Positions 19,993 through 29,995 are shown, counted from the stretch's first letter. The stretch: DNA of 64,000 nt from Pseudomonadota bacterium (GCA_021843755.1 JAKBWB010000015.1:17730-81729), one strand, 5' to 3'. Numbers and translations: made by a program. Notes: generated by a model from the sequence alone, not told the origin.

Positions 19993-21039
19993 ATGACCGC
20001 CCGGGATTCCGTCCACGCCGAGCTGCGACTGCGCGATCAGCGCGGGCGCGTTCTGCATGACTTGCGTATATCGGTCATGGACCGGTGCAATTTCCGCTGC
20101 CCCTACTGCATGCCCCGCGAGACGTTTCACGACGGCTATCGTTTCCTCGGCTCGCACGAACGGTTGTCCTTCGATGAGATCGTCCGCCTGGCCCGGCTGA
20201 TGGTGCGGCTCGGCGTGCGCAAGCTGCGCCTGACCGGTGGCGAGCCGCTGCTGCGGCCGAACCTGACCGACCTCATCGGCGATCTGACCGCCATCGATGG
20301 CGTCGAGGACGTTGCCCTCACGACCAATGGCACGCTTCTGGCCAAGCACGCCTTCGAGCTGCGCGCCGCCGGCCTGCACCGTGTCACGGTGAGCCTGGAC
20401 AGCCTCGACCCCGAGGTATTTCAACGGATGAGTGGGGGGTTCGGCGGTCTCGAGGAGGCGCTCGGGGGTATCGAGCAGGCGCGCCGCGCCGGCCTCGGGC
20501 CAATCAAGGTGAACGTGGTCGTGCAGCGCGGCCTGAACGATCACACGGTGGTGCAGCTATTGGAGCGCTTTCGGGGAACCGGCGTGATCGTGCGGTTCAT
20601 CGAGTACATGGACGTAGGGAACCGCAACCATTGGCGCTCGGACGCCGTCGTCCACTCGAGCGAGCTGCTGGCCCGCATCGCGCGGCACTGGCCCCTCGAG
20701 CCCCTGCAACCGTCCTATCGCGGGGAAGTCGCGGAACGCTATGCCTTCACCGACGGAGGCGGCGAAGTGGGATTCATCTCGTCGATCACCCAGCCTTTCT
20801 GCGGCGATTGCTCCCGTGCGCGTCTGTCGTCCGACGGCGTACTCTATACCTGCCTCTTCGCCACGCACGGGGTAGCGCTGCGCGACAAACTACGCAGCGG
20901 CGCCAGTGACGACAGCCTCCTCGATTTACTGCGCGCTACGTGGCGCGCGCGGTCGGACAATTACAGCGAGCAACGGCGGACGCGGCTGGCCGACGCCGCC
21001 GGGGAGCGTAAGGTCGAAATGTTCTATATCGGTGGCTGA
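19993..21039 (+). CDS. moaA: GTP 3',8-cyclase MoaA
   Basis: 348 residues. A radical-SAM enzyme that, with MoaC, converts GTP to cyclic pyranopterin monophosphate. The N-terminal cluster motif has Cys32, Cys36 and Cys39 (CNFRCPYC). The substrate-binding cluster is [10 protein letters not shown] followed by a third cysteine in [14 protein letters not shown] and the terminal GG (MFYIGG) are intact. The ATG follows TAAAGCTATTTTC with no Shine-Dalgarno, so an internal promoter close to the start is possible. The stop overlaps the moaC start by one base (TGATG). Confidence 0.97.
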   Translation: MTARDSVHAELRLRDQRGRVLHDLRISVMDRCNFRCPYCMPRETFHDGYRFLGSHERLSFDEIVRLARLMVRLGVRKLRLTGGEPLLRPNLTDLIGDLTAIDGVEDVALTTNGTLLAKHAFELRAAGLHRVTVSLDSLDPEVFQRMSGGFGGLEEALGGIEQARRAGLGPIKVNVVVQRGLNDHTVVQLLERFRGTGVIVRFIEYMDVGNRNHWRSDAVVHSSELLARIARHWPLEPLQPSYRGEVAERYAFTDGGGEVGFISSITQPFCGDCSRARLSSDGVLYTCLFATHGVALRDKLRSGASDDSLLDLLRATWRARSDNYSEQRRTRLADAAGERKVEMFYIGG

Positions 21040-21545
21040 TGGCGAAGCGGGCACTGTCCCATCTGGATCGCGAGAACCGCCCGACCATGGTGGACGTGGG
21101 CGTCAAACAGGTCAGCTTGCGCGAGGCACTCGCGGAAGCGCGCGTCAAACTGCCGCGGCCGGTCGCCGCCGCACTGCGCCGCAGTGGTCACCGAACACAC
21201 AAGGGCCCGGTATTCGACACCGCAGTCATTGCGGGCGTGATGGCCGCCAAGCGCACCCATGAGCTGATCCCGTTCTGCCATCCGCTCGGGCTCGAGCATT
21301 GCTCGATCGAGGTCGACCAGCGCACGAGCGGAGAAATCCGCGTGCGCTGCCGTGTCGTGGTTCATCATCGCACCGGCGTCGAGATGGAGGCGCTCACGGG
21401 AGCCTCGGTCGCCGCCCTGACGATATACGACATGTGCAAGGCCCTCTCGCACGACATCGAGATCGGTGGCATCCGCCTATTGGAAAAAACCGGCGGCAAG
21501 CGCGCCTACAAGCGGATCGTCCGGCGCCCGGGGGGCCGCCGATGA
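21039..21545 (+). CDS. moaC: Cyclic pyranopterin monophosphate synthase MoaC
   Basis: 168 residues. It rearranges the MoaA product into cyclic pyranopterin monophosphate. Family motifs are intact: [35 protein letters not shown], the active-site [12 protein letters not shown] and [21 protein letters not shown], ending in [10 protein letters not shown]. The start overlaps the moaA stop by one base. The stop overlaps the next start as ATGA, which indicates translational coupling across the operon. Confidence 0.97.
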   Translation: MAKRALSHLDRENRPTMVDVGVKQVSLREALAEARVKLPRPVAAALRRSGHRTHKGPVFDTAVIAGVMAAKRTHELIPFCHPLGLEHCSIEVDQRTSGEIRVRCRVVVHHRTGVEMEALTGASVAALTIYDMCKALSHDIEIGGIRLLEKTGGKRAYKRIVRRPGGRR

Positions 21546-22402
21546 ACGGCGCGACGGCATCGGACGCGCCGCTGTACGGACTGGTGCTCGCCGGCGGGCA
21601 CAGCAGCCGGATGCAGCGCGACAAAGCGACCCTCGAGTACCAGGGCCGCAGCCAGCTCGAGCGCACGATGGCGTTGCTCGACGGCCGCGTCGCACATGCC
21701 TTCGTGTCGGTGCGCGCCGCACAACAGACCGATTCCGGGCGGGCGCGCCATGCGCTCATCGTTGACGAACAGGAGGGCCTCGGCCCCTGTGGCGGCATTC
21801 TGGCCGCGCAGAGCCGCTATCCGCAGGCCGCGTGGCTGGTCCTCGCCTGCGACCTGCCTTTTCTGGACGGCCGCACGCTCGACCATCTGATCGTCGCGCG
21901 CGCACCCGAGCGCACCGCCACGGCTTATCGCTCGGCCCGCGACGGCCTGCCCGAACCCCTGTGCGCCATCTACGAGCCGGCGAGCCGCGCCACGCTCTCC
22001 CGCGCGGTACAGGGCGGTCAGCGCTGCCCGCGCAAGTTCCTCATCGGCGCCGATGTCCTGCTGATCGACCCTCCCGACCCGCGCGCGCTCGAGAACGTCA
22101 ACACGCCGGAGGAGTTCGAGCGAGTAAGCGCAGCGCTCGCAGGCCGCGCCGGCGCGGGCCCGAAGCGCATCGCCGTGCAGTATTACGCGTTGCTGCGCGA
22201 GCAGGCCCAATGCAGCGGCGAGTCGGTACGGACCGCCGCCGGCACCCCGAACGAGCTGTATCGCGAACTCCGTGCCCGCCATCCCTTCACGCTGCCGCCG
22301 CAGCTGCTGCGCGTGGCGGTCAACGCGGAGTTCGCGGAGTGGTCGCACCCGCTTGCCGATGGCGACACGGTGGTGTTCATCCCGCCGGTGGCGGGCGGGT
22401 GA
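21542..22402 (+). CDS. mobA-moaD: MobA-MoaD fusion
   Basis: 286 residues. Residues 1 to about 200 are a MobA-type nucleotidyltransferase ([17 protein letters not shown] loop, [22 protein letters not shown]), which attaches GMP to the cofactor. After a short Ala/Gly linker, residues from about 207 form a complete MoaD: it begins [20 protein letters not shown] and ends FIPPVAGG, the double-glycine tail that is adenylated and carries the thiocarboxylate. The reading frame is continuous with no stop or frameshift, and the start overlaps the moaC stop as ATGA. The MoaD tail is free at the C-terminus, as activation requires. The fusion joins an early sulfur carrier to a last-step enzyme. Confidence 0.93.
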   Translation: MNGATASDAPLYGLVLAGGHSSRMQRDKATLEYQGRSQLERTMALLDGRVAHAFVSVRAAQQTDSGRARHALIVDEQEGLGPCGGILAAQSRYPQAAWLVLACDLPFLDGRTLDHLIVARAPERTATAYRSARDGLPEPLCAIYEPASRATLSRAVQGGQRCPRKFLIGADVLLIDPPDPRALENVNTPEEFERVSAALAGRAGAGPKRIAVQYYALLREQAQCSGESVRTAAGTPNELYRELRARHPFTLPPQLLRVAVNAEFAEWSHPLADGDTVVFIPPVAGG

Positions 22403-22491
22403 GCGCGCGCGCGGGCACGCTGTCCGGGCCGGTTTCTACCGCCCGGGAAGGCCCGAGGCACGAGCCGCGCGGGGTTATTGCACGGATAGAC

Positions 22492-24024
22492 ATGGTCAAC
22501 ACGTTTCAATTCAGTCTCGAGCCGATCGATCCTTCCGCCCTGCGCGCCGCGCTCGCCAATCCGGCCTGCGGCGGCTACGCCAGCTTCGAAGGTTGGGTCC
22601 GCGATTGCAACGCCGGACGCGAGGTGCGGCGTCTTGAGTACGAGGCGTTCGAGGCTCTCGCGGTCAAGGAGGGCGAGCGAATCATCGCCGAAGCGATCGA
22701 GCGGTTCGGCATCGCGCGTGCCGCCTGCGTCCATCGTCTCGGCACGCTTGGAATCGGTGAGCTGGCCGTGTGGGTCGGCGCGTCGGCGCCGCACCGCCAC
22801 GAGGCGTTTCTCGCCTGCCGTTACATCATCGACGCGGTCAAGCACCGCGTGCCGGTCTGGAAGAAGGAGCACTACCGCGAGGGCGACTCCGGTTGGGTCA
22901 ACTGCGAACGCTGCGCAAGCGAGGCGCCCGAAATGCACGGCGGCACTGAGGCGCACGCGCCGCCGGCGCTCGCGCCCGCCGCACCCGATTACTCCCGCCA
23001 GAGCGCTCTGCGGGAAGTCGGCGCCGCTGGACAGGCACGACTCGGCGCCTCGCGCGCGTTGATCGTCGGGTGCGGCGGACTCGGCGTGCCCGCCATGAGT
23101 TACCTGGCGGGCGCCGGCATCGGACGATTGGGTCTCGTCGACGCCGACCTGCTCGAGGCATCCAACCTGCATCGCCAGCCGTTGTATGCGCTGCGGGATT
23201 GCGGGCGCCAGAAGGTGGAGCTCGCGGCCGAGCGGCTGCGCGCGCTCAATCCCGCGGTGGACGTGCGCACATATCCCGTACGGCTCGATGCAGACAACGC
23301 TGCCGGGCTGGTGGCGGACTACGACGTCATCATCGAATGCACGGACAATATCGCGACCAAGCTGGCGCTGAACGATGCATGTATTCGCGCCGGTAAACCA
23401 GCCGTATTCGCGAGCGTCTATCAATACGAGGGGCAGCTGCAGATCGTGCAGCCGGGCGGGCCGTGCCTGCGGTGTCTGTGGCCCGAAGCGGTGCGCGACG
23501 GGCTGGTGGGCAATTGCGCCGCAGCCGGCGTGCTGGGCCCGGTGCCGGGCACGCTCGGAACTCTGCAGGCGCTCGAGGCGTTGAAGCTGCTGCTCGACCT
23601 GCCCGGACAACTCACCGAGACGCTGTTGATCTTCGATCTTCTGACGCTGAACATCAGCCGCATCCGCACCCGGCGATCACCGCAATGCCCGCGGCACGCT
23701 CTGGCCGGGGACCGCGCGCCATTCGCCGCGAACGAGTCTGTCGAGCTCGAGTTCGAATCGCTGCATGAGGCGAGCGCCGCGGGCTACCTCATCGTCGACA
23801 TACGCGAGCGGCGCGAGCAGGCGCTGCGGCCCGTCGCGGAGGTGCCAGTGCACTCGATTCCGATGAACGAGCTGCTCCATGGCGGCGCGGCTCTGCCGCC
23901 TGCCTCGAAGTACCTGCTGGTGTGCGCCGCCGGCGCGCGCAGCCTGGCGGCGGCGCATGAGCTGCGCGCGCGCGGGCGCGCTCCGATCTTCTCGCTGCGG
24001 GGCGGACTGGCCGCACTGGGCTAG
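22492..24024 (+). CDS. moaE-moeB: MoaE-MoeB-rhodanese fusion
   Basis: 510 residues in three parts. Residues 1 to about 140 are MoaE, the large molybdopterin synthase subunit, with [19 protein letters not shown] and the active-site lysines in VPVWKKEHY. Residues about 165-410 are the MoeB/ThiF adenylyltransferase with ATP loop [32 protein letters not shown] and ECTDN. Its zinc site appears as CLRC (about 324) and CPRH (about 398), so the fourth ligand is His instead of Cys. Residues about 416-510 are a rhodanese domain with active-site loop CAAGARS (Cys about 478). ATG 22492 starts at the MoaE homology. A GTG at 22399, overlapping the preceding stop as GTGA, would add 31 residues and cannot be excluded. 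The stop shares CTAG with proA. Confidence 0.92.
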   Translation: MVNTFQFSLEPIDPSALRAALANPACGGYASFEGWVRDCNAGREVRRLEYEAFEALAVKEGERIIAEAIERFGIARAACVHRLGTLGIGELAVWVGASAPHRHEAFLACRYIIDAVKHRVPVWKKEHYREGDSGWVNCERCASEAPEMHGGTEAHAPPALAPAAPDYSRQSALREVGAAGQARLGASRALIVGCGGLGVPAMSYLAGAGIGRLGLVDADLLEASNLHRQPLYALRDCGRQKVELAAERLRALNPAVDVRTYPVRLDADNAAGLVADYDVIIECTDNIATKLALNDACIRAGKPAVFASVYQYEGQLQIVQPGGPCLRCLWPEAVRDGLVGNCAAAGVLGPVPGTLGTLQALEALKLLLDLPGQLTETLLIFDLLTLNISRIRTRRSPQCPRHALAGDRAPFAANESVELEFESLHEASAAGYLIVDIRERREQALRPVAEVPVHSIPMNELLHGGAALPPASKYLLVCAAGARSLAAAHELRARGRAPIFSLRGGLAALG

Positions 24025-25304
24025 GGTCTGATCTGGCCCGCCCCGCGCACGACGTATTTGTAGCTGGTGAGCTGCTCGACCCCGACCGGGCCGCGGGCGT
24101 GGAACCGATCGGTGGAGATGCCGATCTCCGCGCCCATGCCGAATTCCCCGCCATCGGCAAACTGCGTCGAGGCGTTGTGCAGCACGATCGCGCTGTCGAC
24201 CTGCTGCAGAAAGCGCTCGGCAGTCCCCTGATTCTCGGTGACGATCGACTCGGTGTGCGCCGAGCCGTAACGGGCGATGTGCGCGATCGCGCCCTCCACT
24301 CCGTCGACCACGCGCGCGGCGATGATCGCGTCGAGATACTCCGTATACCAGTCGTCCTCGCTCGCCGGCCGAATACGCGAATCGGCCGACTGCACGATCG
24401 GGTCACCGCGCACCTCGCAACCGGCCTCGAGCAGCGTGCGGACCACCGACACGAGGTGGGTTGCCACACAGGCCCGATCGATCAGGAGCGTCTCCGCGGC
24501 ACCGCAGATGCCGGTGCGACGCATCTTGGCATTGAGAACGATGGCTTCGGCCATGTGCACATCGGCGTCCCGATCGACGTAGACATGGCAGTTTCCCTCC
24601 AGGTGGCCGATGACCGGAACGCGCGCCTCCGTCTGCACCCGCGCGACCAGGCTCTTGCCGCCACGCGGCACGATCACATCAAGGTACTCGGTCATCCCGG
24701 CGAGCATGTAGCCCACTGCCGCCCGGTCGGTCGTGGGCACCAGTTGTATGCACTCGCGGGGCAGGCCGGCCCCGCCCAGGCCTTCGGTGAGACACCGATG
24801 GATCGCGGCGTTGGAGTGCGAGCTTTCCGAGCCGCCGCGCAGAATCACCGCGTTGCCCGATTTCACGCACAGCGCCCCGGCATCCGCTGTGACGTTGGGA
24901 CGGCTCTCGTAGATGATGCCGATCACCCCGAGCGGCACCCGCACCCGCTGAATTTTCAGTCCATTGGGGCGCTGCCACTGCGCGGCGATGGTCCCGACCG
25001 GGTCGGGCAGCCGTATGATCGCTTCGATCCCGCCAGCCATCGCTTCGACCCGTGCCCGATCGAGCATCAGACGGTCGAGCAGTGCCGCACCCAGGCCGGC
25101 GGCACGCGCCGCAGCGCGGTCACGCTCGTTGGCGGCGAGAATCGCGTCGGCATGCGCCCGAATCGCCTGTGCGGCGCGCGCGAGCGCCTCGTCCTTCATT
25201 GCGCTCGTGGCCTGCGCCAACACGGCGGCCGCGTCGACCGCGTTGCGGCCCAGGCGCTGCATGAGCGCGCCGAGACTCTCTTGTTCCTGCGAAGGAGTGG
25301 TCAT
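24021..25304 (-). CDS. proA: Gamma-glutamyl phosphate reductase
   Basis: 427 residues. It reduces glutamyl 5-phosphate with NADPH to glutamate semialdehyde in proline synthesis. The catalytic cysteine is in [30 protein letters not shown] and the conserved end [20 protein letters not shown] are intact. It is the second gene of a proB-proA operon: its ATG overlaps the proB stop as ATGA. Its TAG stop and the TAG stop of the convergent moaE-moeB fusion lie in the same four bases, CTAG. Confidence 0.97.
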   Translation of the reverse strand: MTTPSQEQESLGALMQRLGRNAVDAAAVLAQATSAMKDEALARAAQAIRAHADAILAANERDRAAARAAGLGAALLDRLMLDRARVEAMAGGIEAIIRLPDPVGTIAAQWQRPNGLKIQRVRVPLGVIGIIYESRPNVTADAGALCVKSGNAVILRGGSESSHSNAAIHRCLTEGLGGAGLPRECIQLVPTTDRAAVGYMLAGMTEYLDVIVPRGGKSLVARVQTEARVPVIGHLEGNCHVYVDRDADVHMAEAIVLNAKMRRTGICGAAETLLIDRACVATHLVSVVRTLLEAGCEVRGDPIVQSADSRIRPASEDDWYTEYLDAIIAARVVDGVEGAIAHIARYGSAHTESIVTENQGTAERFLQQVDSAIVLHNASTQFADGGEFGMGAEIGISTDRFHARGPVGVEQLTSYKYVVRGAGQIRP

Positions 25305-26449
25305 GGGCTCGATGACTGCAGCAGCACCAGATCGTCGCGATGAATCAGCTCGTCGCGACCGCGAAATCCCAGTATGCCTTCAATCTCGGCTGACTTGTGG
25401 CCGAGGATCCTGGCGGCGTCACTGTCCGAGTAGGCGACGATGCCGCGCGCGACCTCGGCCCCCGCAGGCGAGAGCACGCTCACCGTGTCGCCGCGCTCGA
25501 ACCGGCCGCGGGCGTTGATCACCCCGGCCGGCAGCAGACTGCGGCCGGCGCGCAGCGCGCGCAGCGCGCCCGCATCGATGGTCAGGGCGCCGGCCGGCCG
25601 CAGCGTACCCGCGATCCACTGCTTGCGGGCCGCGATCGGGGTCCCGCTCGGTCGAAACCAGGTGCAGCGCGCGCCCTGCTCGAGCCGGCGGATCGGATGA
25701 TGCGGCCGCCCGGCGGCGATGCACAAATGACAGCCGGCCGCCACGGCAATGCGCGCGGCAAGGATCTTGGTTGCCATGCCTCCGGTGCCGAACTCGGAGG
25801 CGGAGCGGCCGCCCATGGCTTCGATCTGCGGCGTGATCCGGCGCACCTCGCTGATGAACTGGGCGTTGACGTCGAGAGTCGGATCAGCGGTGTAAAGCCC
25901 GTCGACATCCGACAGCAGGACGAGGCAATCCGCCCCCGCCATCTGTGCCACGCGAGCCGCGAGTCTGTCGTTGTCCCCATAGCGGATCTCGGCTGTCGCC
26001 ACGGTATCGTTCTCGTTGATGACGGGCAGAACTCCGAGTCCGAGCAGCGTCTCGAGCGTGGCGCGCGCGTTGAGGTATCGCCGGCGGCGCTCACTATCTT
26101 CCAGAGTCAGCAGCACTTGCGCCACGGTAACCCGGTGATTCTCGAGCAACTCCTTGTACGCATGGGCGAGTCGAATCTGGCCGACCGCGGCCGCCGCCTG
26201 GCTTTCTTCGAGCCGCAACGGGCCCTCGAGCAACGATAACTGCCGGCGCCCGAGCGCGATGGCTCCGGAGGACACGAGCAGCACCTGCTGACCTCTGCGG
26301 CGCAGACGCAACAGATCCTCGACCAGTGTCTCGAGCCAGCTGCGATTGAGCCGGCCGGTTCGGCCATCGACCAGCAGCGCGGAGCCGACTTTGATGACGA
26401 CGCGGCGTGCCTTGAGCAACGGGGAATGCGCAGACGCGGGGGGGGACAT
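25301..26449 (-). CDS. proB: Glutamate 5-kinase
   Basis: 382 residues. It phosphorylates glutamate to start proline synthesis and is normally feedback-inhibited by proline. The kinase domain shows [47 protein letters not shown] and [12 protein letters not shown]. The C-terminal PUA domain runs from about residue 290 ([20 protein letters not shown]). ATG 26449 is chosen because it sits just before the first conserved strand. A -10-like TATAGT ends 9 bases upstream and no Shine-Dalgarno is present, so the mRNA may be leaderless. Confidence 0.96.
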   Translation of the reverse strand: MSPPASAHSPLLKARRVVIKVGSALLVDGRTGRLNRSWLETLVEDLLRLRRRGQQVLLVSSGAIALGRRQLSLLEGPLRLEESQAAAAVGQIRLAHAYKELLENHRVTVAQVLLTLEDSERRRRYLNARATLETLLGLGVLPVINENDTVATAEIRYGDNDRLAARVAQMAGADCLVLLSDVDGLYTADPTLDVNAQFISEVRRITPQIEAMGGRSASEFGTGGMATKILAARIAVAAGCHLCIAAGRPHHPIRRLEQGARCTWFRPSGTPIAARKQWIAGTLRPAGALTIDAGALRALRAGRSLLPAGVINARGRFERGDTVSVLSPAGAEVARGIVAYSDSDAARILGHKSAEIEGILGFRGRDELIHRDDLVLLQSSSP

Positions 26450-26458
26450 GCGAAAACT

Positions 26459-26464
26459 ACTATA
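26459..26464 (-). promoter_or_regulatory. -10 box of proB
   Basis: The reverse strand reads TATAGT, ending 9 bases before the proB ATG at 26449. The predicted transcript start lies only a few bases before the start codon. Confidence 0.4.
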
Positions 26465-26571
26465 CGTGCGGCGGAGAATTCCCGCGAGTGCCGCGCGCCG
26501 TCGCCGTCGCGTTGCTCCCGGCCGGCACAACCCCTAAACTTGCGCGGCCGCCAAGTCAGAGGATCACATCG

Positions 26572-26898
26572 GTGAGCAGAGATTACGAACCGGTTCCCGG
26601 CCAGTGGTACGAGAACCTTGAAGATGAGGAATCATTCCGCGTGCTCAAAGTAGACGAGGACACCGAGCTGGTCGAGATCGAGCATCTCGATGGCGAGATC
26701 GAGGAGATGGATCTCGAGACCTGGCACGAGATGGATCTCGAGCAGACCGAGGAGCCCGAGGGCTGGGCCGAGGATGAGGATGAAGAGGATGAGGATGAGG
26801 ATGAGGATGAGGAGGACTGGGATGAGGATGAGGACGACGAGGATGACGAGGATGACGAGGACTGGGATGACGAGGACGAGGTGCAATCGGACTACTGA
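26572..26898 (+). CDS. Small acidic protein of the DUF6763 type with poly-Asp/Glu tail
   Basis: 108 residues. The N-terminal half (SRDYEPVPGQWYENLEDEE, FRVLKVDEDTELVEIEHLDG, EIEEMDLETWHEMDLEQ) matches a conserved small-protein family of gammaproteobacteria that I know as DUF6763. Family members are small and acidic and have no known function. From about residue 64 the protein is almost only Asp and Glu with three Trp, and ends in QSDY. This tail looks longer than usual and is encoded by a GAGGAT-type repeat. GTG 26572 is preceded by AGAGG with a 9-base gap. It is divergent from proB. Confidence 0.8.
   Translation: MSRDYEPVPGQWYENLEDEESFRVLKVDEDTELVEIEHLDGEIEEMDLETWHEMDLEQTEEPEGWAEDEDEEDEDEDEDEEDWDEDEDDEDDEDDEDWDDEDEVQSDY
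26770..26880 (+). repeat. Imperfect GAGGAT/GACGAG hexanucleotide repeat coding poly-Asp/Glu
   Basis: About 110 bases dominated by GAGGAT, GATGAG and GACGAC units, interrupted three times by GACTGG or similar. It lies inside the acidic small-protein gene and keeps its frame. Such a repeat could change length by slippage in steps of three or six bases without a frameshift. Confidence 0.75.
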
Positions 26899-27013
26899 TC
26901 CGAGCCGGCTCGCCTAGCGTTCACCGCATGATCACCCTGCACCCCACGGCACCACATGCCGCTGATGCCCGGGTGCAAGGATCCGCCCGGTATCGGGCCC
27001 GGGGAGGGGGCCC

Positions 27014-28066
27014 GTGAACCGAGGGCGCCACAGCGAAAGCTGGCTGCACGAGCAGGAATCCGCATGGCTGTATCGGCGGGTTGCGGCAGCTGAGCCCGAC
27101 GCGCACAAGCGGCAGCTATTCGAGCAGTTGGCCACTGCCGCTGAAGATCAGGCCCGCCGGTGGGAGGCCGCCGCAGCCCGCGACGGCGAGGCGCTGCCCG
27201 AGTCGCACCTATTTCACCCTTCCCTGCGCGACCGGATCGTCGCGCGGCTGCTCGGCTGGCTCGGCCCGCGCGCCATGCGATCGGTGCTGGCGGCAATGAA
27301 GCTGCGGGGACTGTCGGTGTACAGCGGCTCGGCCGTCGCGGGTCACGCCATGCCGACAACCGTATCGGACGTCGGTGCCCGCCATCGCCGAGGCTTGGGC
27401 GGCAACCTCCGTGCCACCGTGTTCGGCATCAGCGACGGTCTGCTCGCGAATGCCAGCCTGGTGATGGGTGTCTCGGGTGCCAGCGGCGCATCGGGCATCG
27501 TATTGATCACCGGCGCCGCGGGATTGCTGGCGGGAGCGCTGTCGATGGCGGCCGGGGAGTACGTTTCGGTCCGGTCCCAGCGCGAGATGTACGAGCACCA
27601 GATCGCGCTCGAGAAAGCGGAGATTGCCGAATATCCGGACGAGGAAGCCGAAGAACTCGCCTTGATTTATGCGGCGCGCGGCATGCCCCTGGAGCAGGCG
27701 CGCGACGTTTGCCGGCAGCTGATCGCGCGGCCCGACGATGCGCTCGACGTGCTGGCCCGCGAGGAGCTCGGCATAAGCGCCGATACCCTCGGCTCACCAT
27801 TGAGTGCCGCAGCGGCGTCCTTCCTTTCCTTCGCCGTCGGCGCTGCCGTGCCGCTGCTGCCCTTCGTATTCGGTTGGGCGGGTGGGTCGGCCGTGTTGGC
27901 CGCCGCCGTGCTCACGGCCGCGACGCTGTTCGGTGTGGGCCTTGCGATCAGCCTGTTTACGGGTCGTCATGCGGTACGCGGGGGGCTGCGCATGGTGTTG
28001 ATCGGCACCGCCGCCGCCACGGTGACGTATGCGCTGGGTCACACACTCGGCGTGGCCCTGCGTTGA
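27014..28066 (+). CDS. Ferritin-like domain fused to VIT1/CCC1-family transporter
   Basis: 350 residues. The N-terminal portion of about 110 residues is helical with ESAWLYRRVAAAEPDAHKRQLFEQLATAAEDQ, resembling the rubrerythrin/ferritin-like domain of membrane-bound ferritin A. The C-terminal portion is a VIT1/CCC1 transporter: LGGNLRATVFGISDGLLANA, GALSMAAGEYVSVRSQREM, the cytoplasmic EEAEELALIY segment, then three hydrophobic helices. VIT1-family proteins export Fe2+ or Mn2+ from the cytosol, so the likely role is iron or manganese detoxification. GTG 27014 follows a GGGGAGGGGG purine run. Some carboxylates of a canonical ferritin di-iron site may be missing; structural alignment would decide. 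Confidence 0.87.
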   Translation: MNRGRHSESWLHEQESAWLYRRVAAAEPDAHKRQLFEQLATAAEDQARRWEAAAARDGEALPESHLFHPSLRDRIVARLLGWLGPRAMRSVLAAMKLRGLSVYSGSAVAGHAMPTTVSDVGARHRRGLGGNLRATVFGISDGLLANASLVMGVSGASGASGIVLITGAAGLLAGALSMAAGEYVSVRSQREMYEHQIALEKAEIAEYPDEEAEELALIYAARGMPLEQARDVCRQLIARPDDALDVLAREELGISADTLGSPLSAAAASFLSFAVGAAVPLLPFVFGWAGGSAVLAAAVLTAATLFGVGLAISLFTGRHAVRGGLRMVLIGTAAATVTYALGHTLGVALR

Positions 28067-28148
28067 GCGGGCCGCTCTTTCACCCGGCTCATGCTCTGAG
28101 GCATAGTCCCGTCACAATGAGTCCATTTCCCCAGAGGGGCGCGTGCCG

Positions 28149-29573
28149 ATGAAAGCCGCGCCGCAGTCCGCATTGCTCGCTCGACTGGAGCACCTGCTCG
28201 GTGCCGGCGGGGTGCTGACCGCCGAATCCGACACCGCGCCCTTGCTCACCGACCAACGGGAACTGTATCGGGGCAAAGCGGTTGCGGTCGCCCTGCCCGA
28301 CACCGCACCGCGCGTGGCGGCGGTGCTCGCGCTGTGCAACGAAACGGGAGTTGCGGTCGTGCCGCAAGGCGGCAACACCGGCTATTGCGGCGGCGCCACC
28401 CCGGATGAGAGTGGCGCACAGCTGCTCGTATCGCTGCGGCGCCTGAATCGCATCCGCGCAGTCGACGCGCTGAACTACTCCCTGGTCGCCGAAGCCGGCT
28501 GCGTGCTCGCGGACGTGCAGCGGGCTGCCGAGGAGGCGGATCGCTTCTTCCCGCTCAGCCTCGGATCCGAGGGAACGTGTCAGATCGGCGGAAATCTCTC
28601 GACCAACGCCGGCGGCTTGCATGTACTGCGCTACGGCATGATGCGCGATCTGGTGCTCGGACTCGAGGTCGCGCTTGCCGATGGCCGGTTGCTGAGCGCG
28701 CTGACCACCCTGCGCAAGGACAACACCGGCTACGACATCAAGTCGCTGTTTCTCGGCGCCGAAGGCACGCTCGGTATCATCACCGCCGCCAGCCTGAAGC
28801 TCTATCCGCGCATGAGCGCCGCGGCGACGGCGTTCGCGGCCATCCGCGATCCGCGCGCCGCGGTACAACTGCTCGCTCGGCTGCGCGAGGCAAGCGGCGA
28901 GCGGGTGAGTGCGTTTGAGCTCATTCCGCGCCTTGCCGTGGAACTGACCACCCGGCACATACCCGGGGTGCGCGATCCGCTCGATGCACCGCACGCCTGG
29001 TACGTGCTGTGCGAACTCACCTCCGCGCGCCCCGACCGGCTCGATACCATCCTGACAGAGTCTCTGGAGCAGGCGCTCGGCGCGGGGCTGGTGGCGGATG
29101 CGGCTCTGGCCCGCAACGAGGGCGAGCGCGCGGGATTCTGGAAGCTGCGCGAGACCATCCCCGAGGCGCAGCGGCGCGATGGCGCCAGCCTGAAGCACGA
29201 TGTGGCCGTACCGGTCGCGGCAATCGCGCAATTCATCGAGCGCGCCGGCGAGTGGGTGCGCGCCAACGTTCCCGACGGCCGGCTGATCGCCTACGGCCAC
29301 GTCGGCGACGGCAACCTGCATTTCAATCTGAATCAGGCACCGGGCGCGGACCGCGCGGCGTTCCTGGCGCGCGGCGAGGCGATCAAACGCGTCATCCACG
29401 ACATGGTCGTGCGCGAGTTCGGCGGCAGCTTCAGCGCCGAGCACGGCATCGGCCGGCTGAAGGTCGGCGAACTCGAGCGCTACGCGCCGCCGGTCGAGCT
29501 GGATCTGATGCGCGCCATCAAGCGCGCCTTCGATCCCAACGGCATCCTGAACCCGGGCAAGGTGTTGCGATGA
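28149..29573 (+). CDS. FAD-linked oxidase, D-2-hydroxyacid dehydrogenase type
   Basis: 474 residues. The FAD-binding type-4 domain is at the N-terminus (VVPQGGNTGYCGGATPD, SLGSEGTCQIGGNLSTNAGG, LFLGAEGTLGIIT). The C-terminal FAD-oxidase domain shows the metal/substrate motif AYGHVGDGNLHFNL and SAEHGIGRLKV. The family includes D-lactate, glycolate and D-2-hydroxyglutarate dehydrogenases; the sequence is nearest in layout to the D-2-hydroxyglutarate dehydrogenase/DLD group, but the substrate cannot be fixed. AGAGGGG lies 9 bases before ATG 28149; a GTG at 28143 is too close to it. The stop overlaps the next gene as ATGA. Confidence 0.87.
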   Translation: MKAAPQSALLARLEHLLGAGGVLTAESDTAPLLTDQRELYRGKAVAVALPDTAPRVAAVLALCNETGVAVVPQGGNTGYCGGATPDESGAQLLVSLRRLNRIRAVDALNYSLVAEAGCVLADVQRAAEEADRFFPLSLGSEGTCQIGGNLSTNAGGLHVLRYGMMRDLVLGLEVALADGRLLSALTTLRKDNTGYDIKSLFLGAEGTLGIITAASLKLYPRMSAAATAFAAIRDPRAAVQLLARLREASGERVSAFELIPRLAVELTTRHIPGVRDPLDAPHAWYVLCELTSARPDRLDTILTESLEQALGAGLVADAALARNEGERAGFWKLRETIPEAQRRDGASLKHDVAVPVAAIAQFIERAGEWVRANVPDGRLIAYGHVGDGNLHFNLNQAPGADRAAFLARGEAIKRVIHDMVVREFGGSFSAEHGIGRLKVGELERYAPPVELDLMRAIKRAFDPNGILNPGKVLR

Positions 29574-29995
29574 ATCGATCCACGGCTTTCCGTGCCCAGC
29601 AGGGCGTGCTGGTCCTCGCGGCGCTGGCCAGCTGGCCGTTACCGTTTTATTGCTACGCTCTGCACGCAGGCGCCAGGGCGGCCGCCCATGCCGCCGTGCC
29701 GATATTGCTCGGCGTGGGCGCCATCAGTCTCTTCCTGCGGCTGTCACGGCGCCCCGGTACGCCGTTCGGCCTGCTGTTCCCGACCGGCAGCGGCCGGCGC
29801 GGCACGTTCTTCTCGATCCGCCTGAACGCGGCGCTGCTCACAGCCTTCAATCTCGGGGTGGCGTGGTTCGAGCTGCGCACGGATCTTGCGCACACCACGA
29901 TACTGCTGGCGCTGGTCCTGTCCACCGTGTCGGCGGCGAATCTCGCCGATGAGAGCTGGATCGCGCGCCGGACGCGGCTGGGCGCAGGCCCGTAA
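29570..29995 (+). CDS. Small membrane protein of unknown function
   Basis: 141 residues with about four hydrophobic stretches (around residues 10-30, 42-57, 82-98 and 106-122). It has no recognised motif and no signal for secretion beyond the membrane segments. The ATG overlaps the stop of the FAD-linked oxidase as ATGA, so the two are translationally coupled. It may help anchor the oxidase to the membrane, but that is only an inference from coupling. I do not recognise the family. Confidence 0.7.
   Translation: MNRSTAFRAQQGVLVLAALASWPLPFYCYALHAGARAAAHAAVPILLGVGAISLFLRLSRRPGTPFGLLFPTGSGRRGTFFSIRLNAALLTAFNLGVAWFELRTDLAHTTILLALVLSTVSAANLADESWIARRTRLGAGP

Noticed and set aside
26770..26880. GAGGAT repeats as a CRISPR-like or noncoding array
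   Set aside because: No unique spacers; the repeat is in frame inside a coding gene and encodes an acidic tail.
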